A stretch of DNA of 64,000 nucleotides from Cladobotryum mycophilum (lineage: Eukaryota; Ascomycota; Sordariomycetes; Hypocreales; Hypocreaceae): NCBI GenBank assembly GCA_036429605.1, contig CM071591.1, forward strand, positions 3,782,001-3,846,000, given 5' to 3'. Both the position numbers and the translations under genes were made by a program. Under the pieces are notes generated by a model. That model searched no databases. It saw nothing but the letters and a program-made list of their open reading frames with translations, and was not told the origin of the DNA. Below are positions 36,574-46,495 of this stretch, one piece after another (the first letter of the stretch is position 1; each line of letters starts with the position of its first letter).

Positions 36574-37173
36574 GATGTGAGGGATGATTTGATGATTGTT
36601 ACGATTTGAGGTTATGGGGTATGGGAGATATGATTAGATGATGAATTCAATATTCATCAAGTCATCAAGATGCTTTGTATTCAGGCGTCAGGGTGTTTGA
36701 CCTGCTAGCTATATCGACTGCTTGCTGTTCTTATGGTGCCTATTATCGTCCTCCTTTGAGCTCCTTACACACGTAGCATTTTGCCATCCTCAGGATATGG
36801 TGAGATTTGTGCACTCGCATCGCCCTCTATGCTACATCTTCAGCATCAATGGTTTATCCATCCATCAAGGTCTAAACTATCTCTAAATTTGGGCTGAAAG
36901 CATGAATGGCCGAGCGAATCAAATACTCTATCCTGGCATCATTTGTCAACAATCAAAAGACGCGGACGCGTGATGGTCATAACAGTTGGCGGTTGTACAA
37001 CACATGGCACATGGGTCGTGTGTAAGTATGTACTCTGTCTACACCATTTCAGCTCCCGAAGCTCTTCCCGAGAATCCAAGCTGAGGAAGCGCAGAGAGGC
37101 TCAACACCGTAAATTACTGAAAGTAGGTGACGGCAGAAACCTGATTTTTTTTATCTTGCCAAGGCAGGTAATG
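36574..37173. other. Intergenic between convergent genes
   Basis: 600 bp of 3' flanks of the Hsk3-like and Rpr2-like genes. Nothing else seen. Confidence 0.5.
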
Positions 37174-37716
37174 TCACGTTGTCTGCTTTGACGCGCTCGT
37201 GTCATCCTCCCTTGAAACCCCGTTCTCAGCCGCTTCCGTGACGCGCATCGACCGCCTTTTCTGCCTGGGAACACCACTGATGGGATACCTCTTCGCGTGG
37301 CCGCATGTGTCACACCGGATGACGAGAACGTCCGCCCAGGGTTTCCTTCCGCCCTTGCTGGCGTTCTCGACGGCGGAGCGACACGTCTTGCCCTCGATCT
37401 GGAGGGTGTCGCAGAACTTGCAGATGGTGCTCTTTATGGTGGGACTGGAGCGGATTTGCATTTTGAGCGAGACAGACCTCATGTCCGAGATGACTTGACG
37501 GGATACGTTCATCAAGGCCTTTCTTTCCGCTTCGTTGGCAGTAAGGGCACTGTGTGCTGCTTTGTTTGCTGCCTCCTCTTGGCGAGATGGGCCATGGTTT
37601 GGGGTACTACTCGCTTGGGCGCAGTTTGCTAAATAGTTGGCCGCCTGATATAAATAGGACGCCCTGGTGTAGATGTGCCGATTTTGAACGCTAGCTGGGC
37701 CCTTGGCCTTTGCCAT
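37174..37716 (-). CDS. RNase P/MRP protein subunit Rpr2/Rpp21/Snm1 family (180 aa)
   Basis: Single exon on the minus strand from the ATG at 37716. The N-terminus KGPASVQNRHIYTRASYLYQ followed by AANYLANCAQ is the helical signature of Rpp21/Rpr2. Two cysteine pairs (CKFCDTLQIEGKTC and CDTCGHAKRYP) form the family zinc ribbon. The C-terminus is basic and Ser/Thr-rich. The protein belongs to the RNase P holoenzyme that trims 5' leaders of pre-tRNA. Snm1, its RNase MRP counterpart, is a close relative. Length and motifs fit Rpr2 best. It is divergent from SUB2, with about 490 bp between the starts. Confidence 0.87.
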   Translation of the reverse strand: MAKAKGPASVQNRHIYTRASYLYQAANYLANCAQASSTPNHGPSRQEEAANKAAHSALTANEAERKALMNVSRQVISDMRSVSLKMQIRSSPTIKSTICKFCDTLQIEGKTCRSAVENASKGGRKPWADVLVIRCDTCGHAKRYPISGVPRQKRRSMRVTEAAENGVSREDDTSASKQTT

Positions 37717-38206
37717 GACTGCAAATTATTGACGCCAGAGTTGAAAGTCGATATCAGAACAACCCAACAAGTGATTCAGAACCTTGCAGGTGCGGTGAGT
37801 GTGAGAAATGATTAATTCGCACAGTGAGGCTCTGCCGAGGTCACGTGGATTGGCTCCCGCTCTACACCGCACAGACCACGCTTACTCAGTCGCGGCTCGC
37901 CTTCTCCCTTCTCCCTTCCCTGGCCTGCAGCCTCACGTCTCTCTCCTCTCTCTTTCAACATCCCCATTGAAAGCAGCTGTTTTCTCTTCTCAAAACACTG
38001 CAACCCTCTCATCATCTCGGTCGTTGTGCCAGAAACATTTCTCTATTCCATCCCCCCGTATCACCATTCCCAGGTAATTCGGGCATCTCTTTTCCATACT
38101 TGGACCGCGCATTTCTCGGCCTGGCGCTAGACTAGACAAACATTTCGCCCCCTCTCCCCCTTCGTTTTCCATCAGCTCTCTTTTAGACAAAAACCAACCA
38201 TCCAAC
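37717..38206. promoter_or_regulatory. Shared divergent promoter RPR2-like / SUB2
   Basis: 490 bp between two divergent start codons. The half near SUB2 is CT-rich (37900-38180), as in many fungal leaders of highly expressed genes. Confidence 0.55.
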
Positions 38207-40255
38207 ATGTCTCACGAGGAGGATCTCATCGATTACTCCGATGAGGAGATCGGCGGCAACGAGACCACCACCGCCGCCAACGGAAAGAAGGGCGAGCTCG
38301 CTGCTGGTAACAACGTCGACAAGAAGGGCAGCTATGTCGGTATCCATTCGACTGGTTTCCGCGATTTCCTTTTGAAGCCTGAGCTTCTCCGTGCCATCGG
38401 CGACTGTGGTTTCGAGCATCCTTCGGAGGGTCAGTCATGATAAATTCTAATACCCTAAGTCATACAAGTCCCCTCCCTTCCAAAAAAGCGTCCGTCCATC
38501 TCGCAAGCAAAGCAAGGCAAAGCAAAGAAAAAGGAAGCACGGCCGGTTCAGATTTGGTCAATCATTTTTTTTCCATCTCGAAGAATATGCGAATGTGTGT
38601 CTGGGGGAAAATAGCTGTTGCCCAATCTCGTGTGGCAGACGGTTTGACCTGAAAAAATGGCAACCGCAACAAACAGGACCGCAGCTCGGCAAAGAACCCT
38701 ACGAGTTTGCGCGTCTGAATAGCAGGGCTGTACTGCTGGGGCCCAGGAAGTGTTGGGAGACCAGGCAAAATCAAGAGGCTTGAGAACCCTACCTCGTCAT
38801 TGCGCTGCGAAACTCGTCTGCGGACGAGAACAAACCAGCCTCGATAAGTCGAAGGGTCTGTGGACACTCTGGCTATCAGTACGGCCTTCGCTTTGTTGGA
38901 TCATTGCCGTTTTTACACCACGTTCATGCTGCGACGATGGACGGACCTTTCACATTATACCCATCGTTCGTTGCTGTTTGGTAACATTAGTCTAACATCC
39001 ACTCGATCGACAGTCCAACAAACCTGTATCCCCCAAGCCCTCTTGGGTGGTGATCTCATCGTCCAGGCCAAGTCTGGTCTGGGAAAGACGGCAGTCTTCG
39101 TCCTCACTACACTTCAGCAAGTCGAGCCTGTCAATGGAGAGGTCTCGGTCGTCGTCATGTGCCACACCCGTGAGTTGGCCTACCAGATTCGAGACGAGTA
39201 CAACCGATTCAGCAAGTACATGCCCGACATCAAGACCGCCGTCTTCTACGGCGGCACCCCCATCAAGGCCGATATGGAGACACTGAAGAACAAGGACACT
39301 TGCCCCCACATCATTGTCGGCACTCCGGGTCGTCTGAAGGCCCTTGTCCGTGACAAGGCTCTCCGACTTGGAAGCGTCCGCATTTTCGTCCTCGACGAGT
39401 GTGATAAGATGCTTGATCAACCTGGTGAGCTTAACCCGCCTGGTCCAGCGGTTTTGTGATGCAAGCTAATATGGTGTAGATATGCGTACTGATGTTCAGG
39501 ATGTCTTCCGTGCTACCCCCAGCAGAAGCAGGTCATGATGTTTTCGGCCACCCTTTCCGAAGCCATCAAGCCCATCTGCCGAAAGTTTATGCAGAATCCC
39601 ACCGAGCACTACGTTGACGAGGACACCAAGCTTACCCTCCACGGTCTCCAGCAATACTTTATCAAGCTTGAGGAGAAGGAGAAGAACAGAAAGCTGAATG
39701 AGCTGCTTGACGATCTCCAGTTCAACCAAGTCATCATCTTCGTCAAGAGCACTCTCCGTGCCACAGAGCTGGACAAGCTCCTGCGGGAATGCAACTTCCC
39801 CTCCATCGCTGTCCACTCTGGTGTCGGCCAAGAGGAGCGGTAAGTGCACTTGGTCACAACAGCATCGCATTTCCGTGTTCTAATAGTTTATAGTATCCGC
39901 CGTTACAAGGAGTTCAAGGAGTTCAAGAAGCGTATTTGCGTTGCCACCGACGTTTTCGGTCGTGGTATCGATATCGAGCGCATCAACTTGGCCATCAACT
40001 ACGATTTGCCAGGTGATGCCAACTCCTACCTCCACCGTGTCGGTCGTGCTGGCCGTTTCGGTACCAAGGGTCTCGCCATTTCGTTTGTCAGCAATGACGC
40101 CGACCAGGAGGTGCTGAAGGAAATTGAAAAGCGTTTCGAAGTGGCTCTTCCGTAAGTAACTGTGGAACCTTTGATTGATGTGGCAGCGACTAACCAGATT
40201 CTACAGTGAGTTCCCCAAGGAGGGTGTTGATGCCAGCACATACATGGCTTCTTAA
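38207..40255 (+). CDS. SUB2: ATP-dependent RNA helicase Sub2 (UAP56, DECD box)
   Basis: Five exons: 38207-38429, 39014-39424, 39480-39839, 39894-40151 and 40207-40255, giving 433 residues once one base is restored. All helicase motifs are visible: Q motif with CGFEHPSEVQQTCIP, Walker A AKSGLGKTAVF, PTREL-like CHTRELAYQI, GTPGRLKAL, the diagnostic DECD (FVLDECDKML), FSATLSEAI, then VATDVFGRGIDIERIN and HRVGRAGRFG. Sub2 acts in spliceosome assembly and, in the TREX complex, in mRNA export from the nucleus. The first intron is 584 nt, roughly ten times the others. In exon 3 a five-C run (39516-39520) lacks one C: FRAT should continue PQQKQVMMFSATL but the written frame runs into a stop. The gene is essential and ultra-conserved, so this is almost surely a sequence error. 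Confidence 0.98.
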
Positions 40256-40757
40256 GCTATTTGTGGCTTGCTCGGACATCTTGCTGCCAACTCGAGCTTG
40301 ATGAGGAGGGAAAATGGAGTGGTTCGTGGACCTGTTTGTAGTAGATCACTGATGGGGATGATCGAGGTCATGGAAAATGATATCAAAATATCCCGATATG
40401 ATTGCTTGTATTGAGTAGCTATTTCATTCTGAGCCCGAGAAAAGGAGGTCAGATCAATGTGGAATCTTGTCAATTAAAGAATGAGCTCATGAATGAGCCG
40501 TGCGTTTCTAAGCGTTGCCCGTTGCCAGTGATGTTTTTGTGCCAGCTTATTTTAGACAATGAGATATTGGCTGACTTGTGGATGGCAGAGTTCAGATTCA
40601 TGAGGTTTAGCTAGCACACGGAATGGGTATGCATGAGGTACTCGGGTTAAGATGAACGAGATGGCTATTGAGGACTAGCTAGCCTCCTTCTGGTGGGATT
40701 TCTTGGAGATTCGCTCCTTAATGCCGCTTCTTCTATACACAGCCTCCATGATGACCG
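40256..40757. other. Intergenic between convergent genes
   Basis: 500 bp of 3' flanks of SUB2 and of the small cysteine-rich gene on the opposite strand. No gene seen. Confidence 0.5.
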
Positions 40758-41197
40758 TTACAGTTTGGGAAGCTCATAGCCAGGATCGCGAGCGCTCCGG
40801 GGCAGGCATTCCCTACATAGATTCCTGGAGGTACAAGGGCAAGCTCTAGGTCCTGTACAAGGGAATTTCAGCACTGGGCGAGGGTTTCTGGGGTGTATGC
40901 TTTACGTCTTGGGGTGAGGGTGAGGGTGAGGGGGAGGGGGAGGGGGAGAGTAGGAGTGACATGCCTATACCAAAACACATGTAAGCTGCCACGTTGTAGG
41001 CTTTACAATACCAGTTTTTGGGGCAGGTGATTCCGCATTTCTCTAGGTTGACTTTTTGTTAGTGGAGAAAGAAGAAGGGAAAGAAGGAGGGAGGGGGGCT
41101 TGTGTTTTTTTCTTCTTCGAGACGTACTAAAGCTCCCTGTGAGAGCGGGGGAGGAAAGGAGGAGGACGGATAAGGCACCGCTAAGGGTAAGCTTCAT
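40758..41197 (-). CDS. Small secreted cysteine-rich protein A (78 aa)
   Basis: Three exons on the minus strand: 41197-41128, 41042-40971 and 40852-40758. Introns of 85 and 118 nt are both in phase 1, the first with a ccactaac branch. The total is 78 codons plus stop. MKLTLSGALSVLLLSSPALTG is a clear signal peptide. The mature part holds eight cysteines: KCGITC, then PKNWYC, YMC, ACPC, NLC and REC. The spacing C-x5-C-x9-C in exon 2 and C-x-C-x5-C in exon 3 parallels gene B 800 bp away, which has the same three-exon, phase-1 layout. One CC position and one later Cys of gene B are absent. The ending LPRSARDPGYELPKL is basic. The second intron uses a GTATAG donor and is G-rich on the plus strand, so this junction is the least certain part. 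Likely an extracellular protein of unknown role. Confidence 0.58.
40911..40950 (+). repeat. G-rich tandem GGGTGA/GGGGGA repeat
   Basis: Seven or so G-tracts of 3-5 separated by TGA or A on the plus strand, able in principle to form a G-quadruplex. It falls inside intron 2 of gene A on the opposite strand. Confidence 0.8.
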
Positions 41198-41995
41198 GTT
41201 GATAATGATAGATTAGTGGTTTTATGTGCGTGTGGAAATTTGAACGGTTTTGTTGATGGATTTTTAGGGGTGGTAATGAATGAGATGAAAGATATGTAGA
41301 AGTTTAAGATTTGCTGTGATTGATGAATAGGGGAGAGGGGTGCTGTGTTTAGTTTTAAATATCAGGGTATAGGGAAAATGACCACAAGAAATATTTTCTT
41401 AAATATTTACGGTTAAAGGCTTTCTATTGTTTTTGTTTTTATTATTATTTATTTATTTATTCATTCATTCATTCATTTTGGCCTGTCTTTTGGTCATGAT
41501 GTGAGTGTGCTACATGTCGAGTAGTAGCAACGACTTTAGTTTTTGGCCATGTGGGTTACAAGGTTCGCTCTCATCATCATACACCATGCCGAGTATGGGG
41601 ATGTACGGACATGTAGTCCATGTCATGGTTCTCAGTCATGAAGTCATGACAGCGACCGACTTCATGACAGCAGCCGGAAGCTCACGAGTTTATGAACTAT
41701 TCATCTAGTAAGTGACTGACAGGGCTGAACCTAAAGCCATTTCGTCTCATTAGGAAACACACACAGCTCCACGGACGTCCCAACCAGACCTGGACCCCGA
41801 ACATAATAAAATACACGTCCTCGGCCCCTGGTGGTAGATTCTCTCCCCTCTCTTCATCAATTTGGGTAGCCCTAACTCCGGCACTCGTCCATCCACGACT
41901 GGCAAAAATAACTCGTCACCTCAAGTCAGATTTACAAAACATCAACAACAGCATCATCCATCAATCTTGGTATCTGAATGCCACTACCCTCCACA
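41198..41995. promoter_or_regulatory. Divergent promoter between cysteine-rich genes A and B
   Basis: 800 bp between two divergent start codons. It contains an ATT/CATT-type microsatellite at about 41440-41478 and gtcatgac palindrome copies near 41636-41670 (catgaagtcatgac, ttcatgac). A possible shared regulatory region. Confidence 0.45.
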
Positions 41996-42427
41996 ATGAA
42001 GTTCATCCTCCTCACCACCCTCTCCCTCCTCCCCCTCTCTCTCGCCAATAAGTACTGCCGTAAGTCTCCAATCTCCCTTCATCCCTCATCCCCCCGCCCC
42101 TCTTCTTTCTGGGCATCTTTCTCAAACTTGAACAAATCTAGATATCTTCAAGGGCAACAGAGACTGTCCAGCCGATTCGTGCTGTATATCTGACATAATG
42201 ACTAGAGGCCGATGCGCGCCCCGTCCGAAACTAGGCCAGTTCTGTGGATGTAAGTTCTTTTCTTCCCCTTGTTCTTTGTCTTCCTCAAAAAAGGCATTCA
42301 TCTCTCCTCTAAACTTGAGAAGATTTCCTCCCCCAGGCTAACGAGCGACTCTACAGTAGATTTATGTCCCTGTATGCCGGGGCTTTCGTGTGGTGAAGAT
42401 GGTGTCTGCGTGATATGGCGAGAATGA
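41996..42427 (+). CDS. Small secreted cysteine-rich protein B, AVIT/prokineticin-like spacing (80 aa)
   Basis: Three exons: 41996-42059, 42142-42249 and 42357-42427, with phase-1 introns. An alternative acceptor at 42359 would drop one residue. I start at the ATG at 41996 (context ccacaATG), and an in-frame ATG lies at 41978. MKFILLTTLSLLPLSLA is a signal peptide. The mature protein of about 63 residues has ten cysteines spaced C-x8-C-x4-CC-x9-C-x9-C-x4-C-x-C-x5-C-x5-C. The blocks CAPRPKLGQFC and CPCMPGLSC closely resemble the AVIT/prokineticin domain, a colipase-type disulfide fold known mainly from animals. There are no catalytic motifs. Function is unknown. A secreted ligand-, inhibitor- or effector-like role is inference from fold type only. 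Confidence 0.78.
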
Positions 42428-43297
42428 AACTCTGGGGGCCGAAAGGAATAACAAAACGCGCTCTAAACCGGTACATGAGGATGCTCTTGGGTGGTATAAT
42501 GTGGAGGAGTCCCGACCTGCCCTACCTTGAGAAAAAGATCAAAAGAAACATCAGGGTAGACGGCGGTACTGCGGATTTGAGCCCCAACATGGACACTTTT
42601 ACAGGAGGTTGGTTTAGTTTGGCAAGGATATACAAAGAACACGTAAATTGGAGATGATTTCTGTCCACCTCTCATGTGACTTTGCTTCAGTACTTTGTGT
42701 GCCAGTTTTTATCATATCTGGGAAGGTGTAGTCAATTCCCTTGTTGATCCTTACTCGCAACTGCCTGACCTGCTCCAAGAGTTTGCACCTGCCATGGGGT
42801 CCAATTACATACGTCAGCGACACATCCCCTCTCTCCTAGTGGGAAAGAACGCAGCAAAAATATGTTATTCATTTAGAAGATTATTTTTCTGTAATTGAAT
42901 TCCAAGGTTTGGTTTGCTATATGATTGGCGATGAGGTATCCGAAGCAGAGGCCGAACGCTGAGAAAAGGGGAATCCTGATTGCTTAGGTGGTAGGTTACG
43001 AAACAAATCACAAGGCGCAAAACTATACACACACAGCACTTGGTCATTATTATATCTCCCAGGACATGGCATTCGTTGACAAACACCCGATATTCCCAGA
43101 GTGCCATTGTCCCATCTTCCATCTAGATTATGTGATAGGAGGTAACACAAGCCAGGTATATGTGCTGAACACTGGTAGACATGGGACCTGATCCTTTAGA
43201 TAGTACCTTCTGCTTCTTGAGGTACAACCTCATCTTTATATTCGAGTATGTCTGGGGCGTTTATTAGCACAGCTACTCTCTATGCGTTCTATTGGAA
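42428..43297. other. Intergenic between genes B and C
   Basis: 870 bp with short frames on both strands, none with a signal peptide plus cysteine pattern like the neighbours. No supported gene. Confidence 0.45.
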
Positions 43298-43717
43298 CTA
43301 CGCACCCCATTGCTCGTCGGCCTCCCACGCGATGCATTTGTGCTTCTTGCATATAGTGCGCCCTACACAACTGCAACACAGGTGTTTGTCTGCACAAGAT
43401 CAGTCACCCAGATCCGAGGGACAAAAAGAGGGGGTGGGGTTCATATACATTCACAATACTGGCCTAGTGTAGGAGGCTTATTACAAGTATCCGAAAGCAT
43501 TGCTACACATTACTTGTTATTCTACACTTCATATTGAAACTTTTGTCGTTGGATTTGGGATTTCATTGTGGTAAATTGACATGCAAAGGGGGGAGAAAGA
43601 AAAAGAAAGAAAAAAGAATCAAAAGTTCGCTTCGAGTTTTTGAAACTTACTACAGAGTGTGCTCTTTGGGACACATGAGACGATGGGTAGAACACCGAGA
43701 AGGAGAAAGAGCTTCAT
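43298..43717 (-). pseudogene. Third member of the cysteine-rich family (C), apparently broken
   Basis: On the minus strand, exon 1 (43717-43651) encodes the signal peptide MKLFLLLGVLPIVSC and ends at a GTAAGT donor in phase 1, like genes A and B. A second exon ends at 43449 with CNKPPTLGQYCE, matching the PKLGQFC block of B, at a phase-1 GTATAT donor. Exon 3 (43388-43298) reads HLCCSCVGRTICKKHKCIAW, matching B's DLCPCMPGLSCGEDGVCVIW. The 5' half of exon 2 does not join: KCRITSN and CVAMLSDTC lie in different frames (about 43508-43512), and no acceptor gives an open phase-1 exon. Either one base is missing or the copy is a pseudogene. The break is not in a G/C run. Confidence 0.55.
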
Positions 43718-44254
43718 CTTGGAGAGCAGTAGAGAAAAGGATATCGAGTTCCCTGGAATTTGAGGGACGGCCTTGCTGAAATCGGTCGTCCTTGGGAATC
43801 TGTGATCGGGGAATTGAGTGTGTTGGGAGGAGGGCTTGATCTGACAACAGCTGCATGGATTGATGAGAAGGAGAAAAGGGGGAAGTCTGCCAAGCTGCGA
43901 GCGCTGCCAAGGGTTTTAAAGTAACTGCTAAAAAGATTTGGCTCGTCAAAACTTTCTCATCCATGGATCTCTCCTGTTTGACCGTGTTTATGCGGCGAGA
44001 TTGTTGACCAGTGAGCGAAATGGCATTGAGTTCAGCCAGATCGAGTGCCTAAAAGATGGTCGTGTATTGGGAGCTTCCCTTTGGTGTGCTTCTCTGTACT
44101 TGGTAGTGTAATATGAATGAGACGATGACATTAGTTATGAAATGATTCGTCTATTCTCATTACTTGATGAATCATGATGCTGTTCTGTCCAAGATTAGCC
44201 TCGACCGGCTCAAGGCTCTTTTGATGCCAGTTTCCATCACCACCACGTCCATTG

Positions 44255-44581
44255 TCAGAAATCTCGCAATTCCTTGACGTCAATCTGGACTTGATAAGCA
44301 CCATCGACCTTGGAAGCTAATCCTCGGTCTTTGCATTTGTACTCTATACATTGAGAACCTGTCTCACAAGGGCCTTGATGGGATGTATATTATTGTCGGG
44401 CCGAAGTATTTTACAGCCATTTCTTGAGGCATTTGTGTAGGTTAGGAGATGGAGTGTCGAGTATGTGACCATGGCCGCCTTTGTCTGCTTCATGATCAAG
44501 CCTTGCATCTATACCGCCCTTTGCTAGCGAAAGTTAATTGGATAGAAAGAAGAGTATTGAGGTATGAGATCTTCATTATGA
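44255..44581 (-). CDS. Possible fourth small secreted cysteine-rich gene (D)
   Basis: On the minus strand, the ATG at 44581 opens a signal-peptide-like frame, MKISYLNTLLSIQLTFASK, followed by a cysteine. About 200 bp further on, an open stretch after a catcaag acceptor in phase 1 reads PCETGSQCIEYKCKDRG and runs to a TGA at 44255. The cysteine pattern and position next to genes A-C suggest a distant relative. I could not find a phase-1 donor that joins the two parts, so the gene model is incomplete and may be a relic or chance. Confidence 0.22.
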
Positions 44582-46171
44582 CAAAGGTTAGATCAATAAT
44601 GTCCAAATGGAGAAAGAACTTTGTTTGGATCTGGCCCTATGTTGCCATAAAGAAATCCCTGTCGAGTGTATTCATTGAGATGGTAGTTCGTCAAGGGGCA
44701 TCCTTCGCCAATGTAGGAGGCCTGGGACCACGGACAGTAGCAGAAAGACTTGGTATCAAAAGTCTGCAACATCACACAAGACAAATCCCATGTGTATCCG
44801 AAGTAACCATAAGTATTGAGATTATGCCCCCTTGGGGTGAGGCTATAACGGACGGCCCAAGTCACCCGTGACAGCTGCCTCTACCAAAATCACTGCCTTT
44901 ATCAAGCTTCGTCAGCAGCCTTCCGACATCTTCTATTCATACACTTGAGCTCCTGCAGGCAAATAGCCAGACGAACTGTATGGGGAATGTTCAATCCTGG
45001 AATTCCTGAACGGTACTTCTGGGAGACATGATTTCACAGTTGTTGCCGCATGATTCACGGAGGCGAGGATGGGCATTACAGCCCAATGTCGCAACACGAG
45101 CGCGCGTGTAGGCGCATCACACTAGGAACCTGTTCCACGGATATGAGTCAAACCGTCCAACCTGGGATCATCTTCTTACTACAAACACCGACCATCCGAG
45201 ACTCCCGAGTCCACCTACCTAGGCAGTATCCCAAACAGAGCACAAGGCCGACATAACGCGTAAGGCTCACGAGGCAACGGGCCCCAAATCCATCCATCCA
45301 TGACTGAGGTTACAAATAATCGTACTCAGCAAGTCCAAGTAGAAAAGACCACCTAATCCAAGAACCCAACTCCCAAGCTTGGGCCACGCCCTGCCTGGCC
45401 CTTCAATTACGTATGCTCACGATGGCTGACGGGAGGACCAGCCAAAAACCCTCAAAACGTCTTCCCAGCTGACAGAGGGGGAATACGATTATGATTTGAT
45501 GTTCCAGGAACGACCCTGCTAAAACTCACCCCCGTGGCCCCATCAAAATCTCCATTGTTGTAGTCACTCGTCTAGTCACTCGCCTAGTCACATGCCCACA
45601 ACTGCCTGCGACATGTTTCGTTTCGTTATATTTAGCCACAGGTTGGCTTGGCTTGGCTGGCTGGGACGGGCTGGGATTGTCAGCTACAGCAGGCAGAACT
45701 GTGGCGAAGCTCCGATCATCGGGGGAAGAAGGAACACGACCTTTATGTTTCAACCTTGGAAGTTGGAAGTGGCCGCGTGAGATGGTCAAATTTGAACTCA
45801 CAAGATGTAAAAGAATTTCTTTTTTTCCAGGATCATAGTTCTAGAATTTTTCATCGTCTATGAAAATCTGTCCTCATGGCCAGTAATGACTCAATAATTA
45901 CTTGGTGTTGTGCCATCCCACACATTCTTTCGTGGCCATGAGTTCAACTTGGCAGTGTGGTGCTCGTATGACCTACCCTGTACAATATGACACAACGCTT
46001 GTGGCGAGTCACTATTATTCGCCGTCCACGGTATGTTGAACCATCTCGTGGCAAATTATTGATTTGTTGCATTATCGTATTGAGCCTCTAGTTCCATATT
46101 TTACATGTGTTCCCATTACTCATTGAGAATAATAGTCTACTTTACCTGACACATCATTGCACACCATCGAG

Positions 46172-46495
46172 TCAAGACTGACTTGATCTTGGTCTAGCAA
46201 CAATAAGATGTTTACGAGACCACCAAACGTACACAGTCTCGAACGACACGGCAACTGTCGGATTTGCATTGTACTCCTCTAGTGGCTGGAACCCTCCCAC
46301 GCTCCTCACAAACTCTAAACATGGCTTGACATACTCGTCGTATGAGAAGCAGCCCTGTCCGAACATTGGCGGAGCGGAGCGTCTCATCCCATCTCCTAGC
46401 CAAGGTTTGACTTTTAGGATCAATGAATAAAGTCTAATCCGACGGAAGAAGCCGTCCGCATCATCCCATATGAGGGCACCTATTGAATCAGTCAT
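46172..46495 (-). CDS. Hypothetical protein (107 aa)
   Basis: Single frame from the ATG at 46495 on the minus strand. It has a balanced, protein-like composition rich in aromatic residues (IWDDADGFFRRIRLYSLI, GCFSYDEYVKPCLEFV). I do not recognise a family. It could be an exon of a larger or broken gene. Listed with low confidence because it is the most protein-like frame in this gene-poor stretch. Confidence 0.25.
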   Translation of the reverse strand: MTDSIGALIWDDADGFFRRIRLYSLILKVKPWLGDGMRRSAPPMFGQGCFSYDEYVKPCLEFVRSVGGFQPLEEYNANPTVAVSFETVYVWWSRKHLIVARPRSSQS

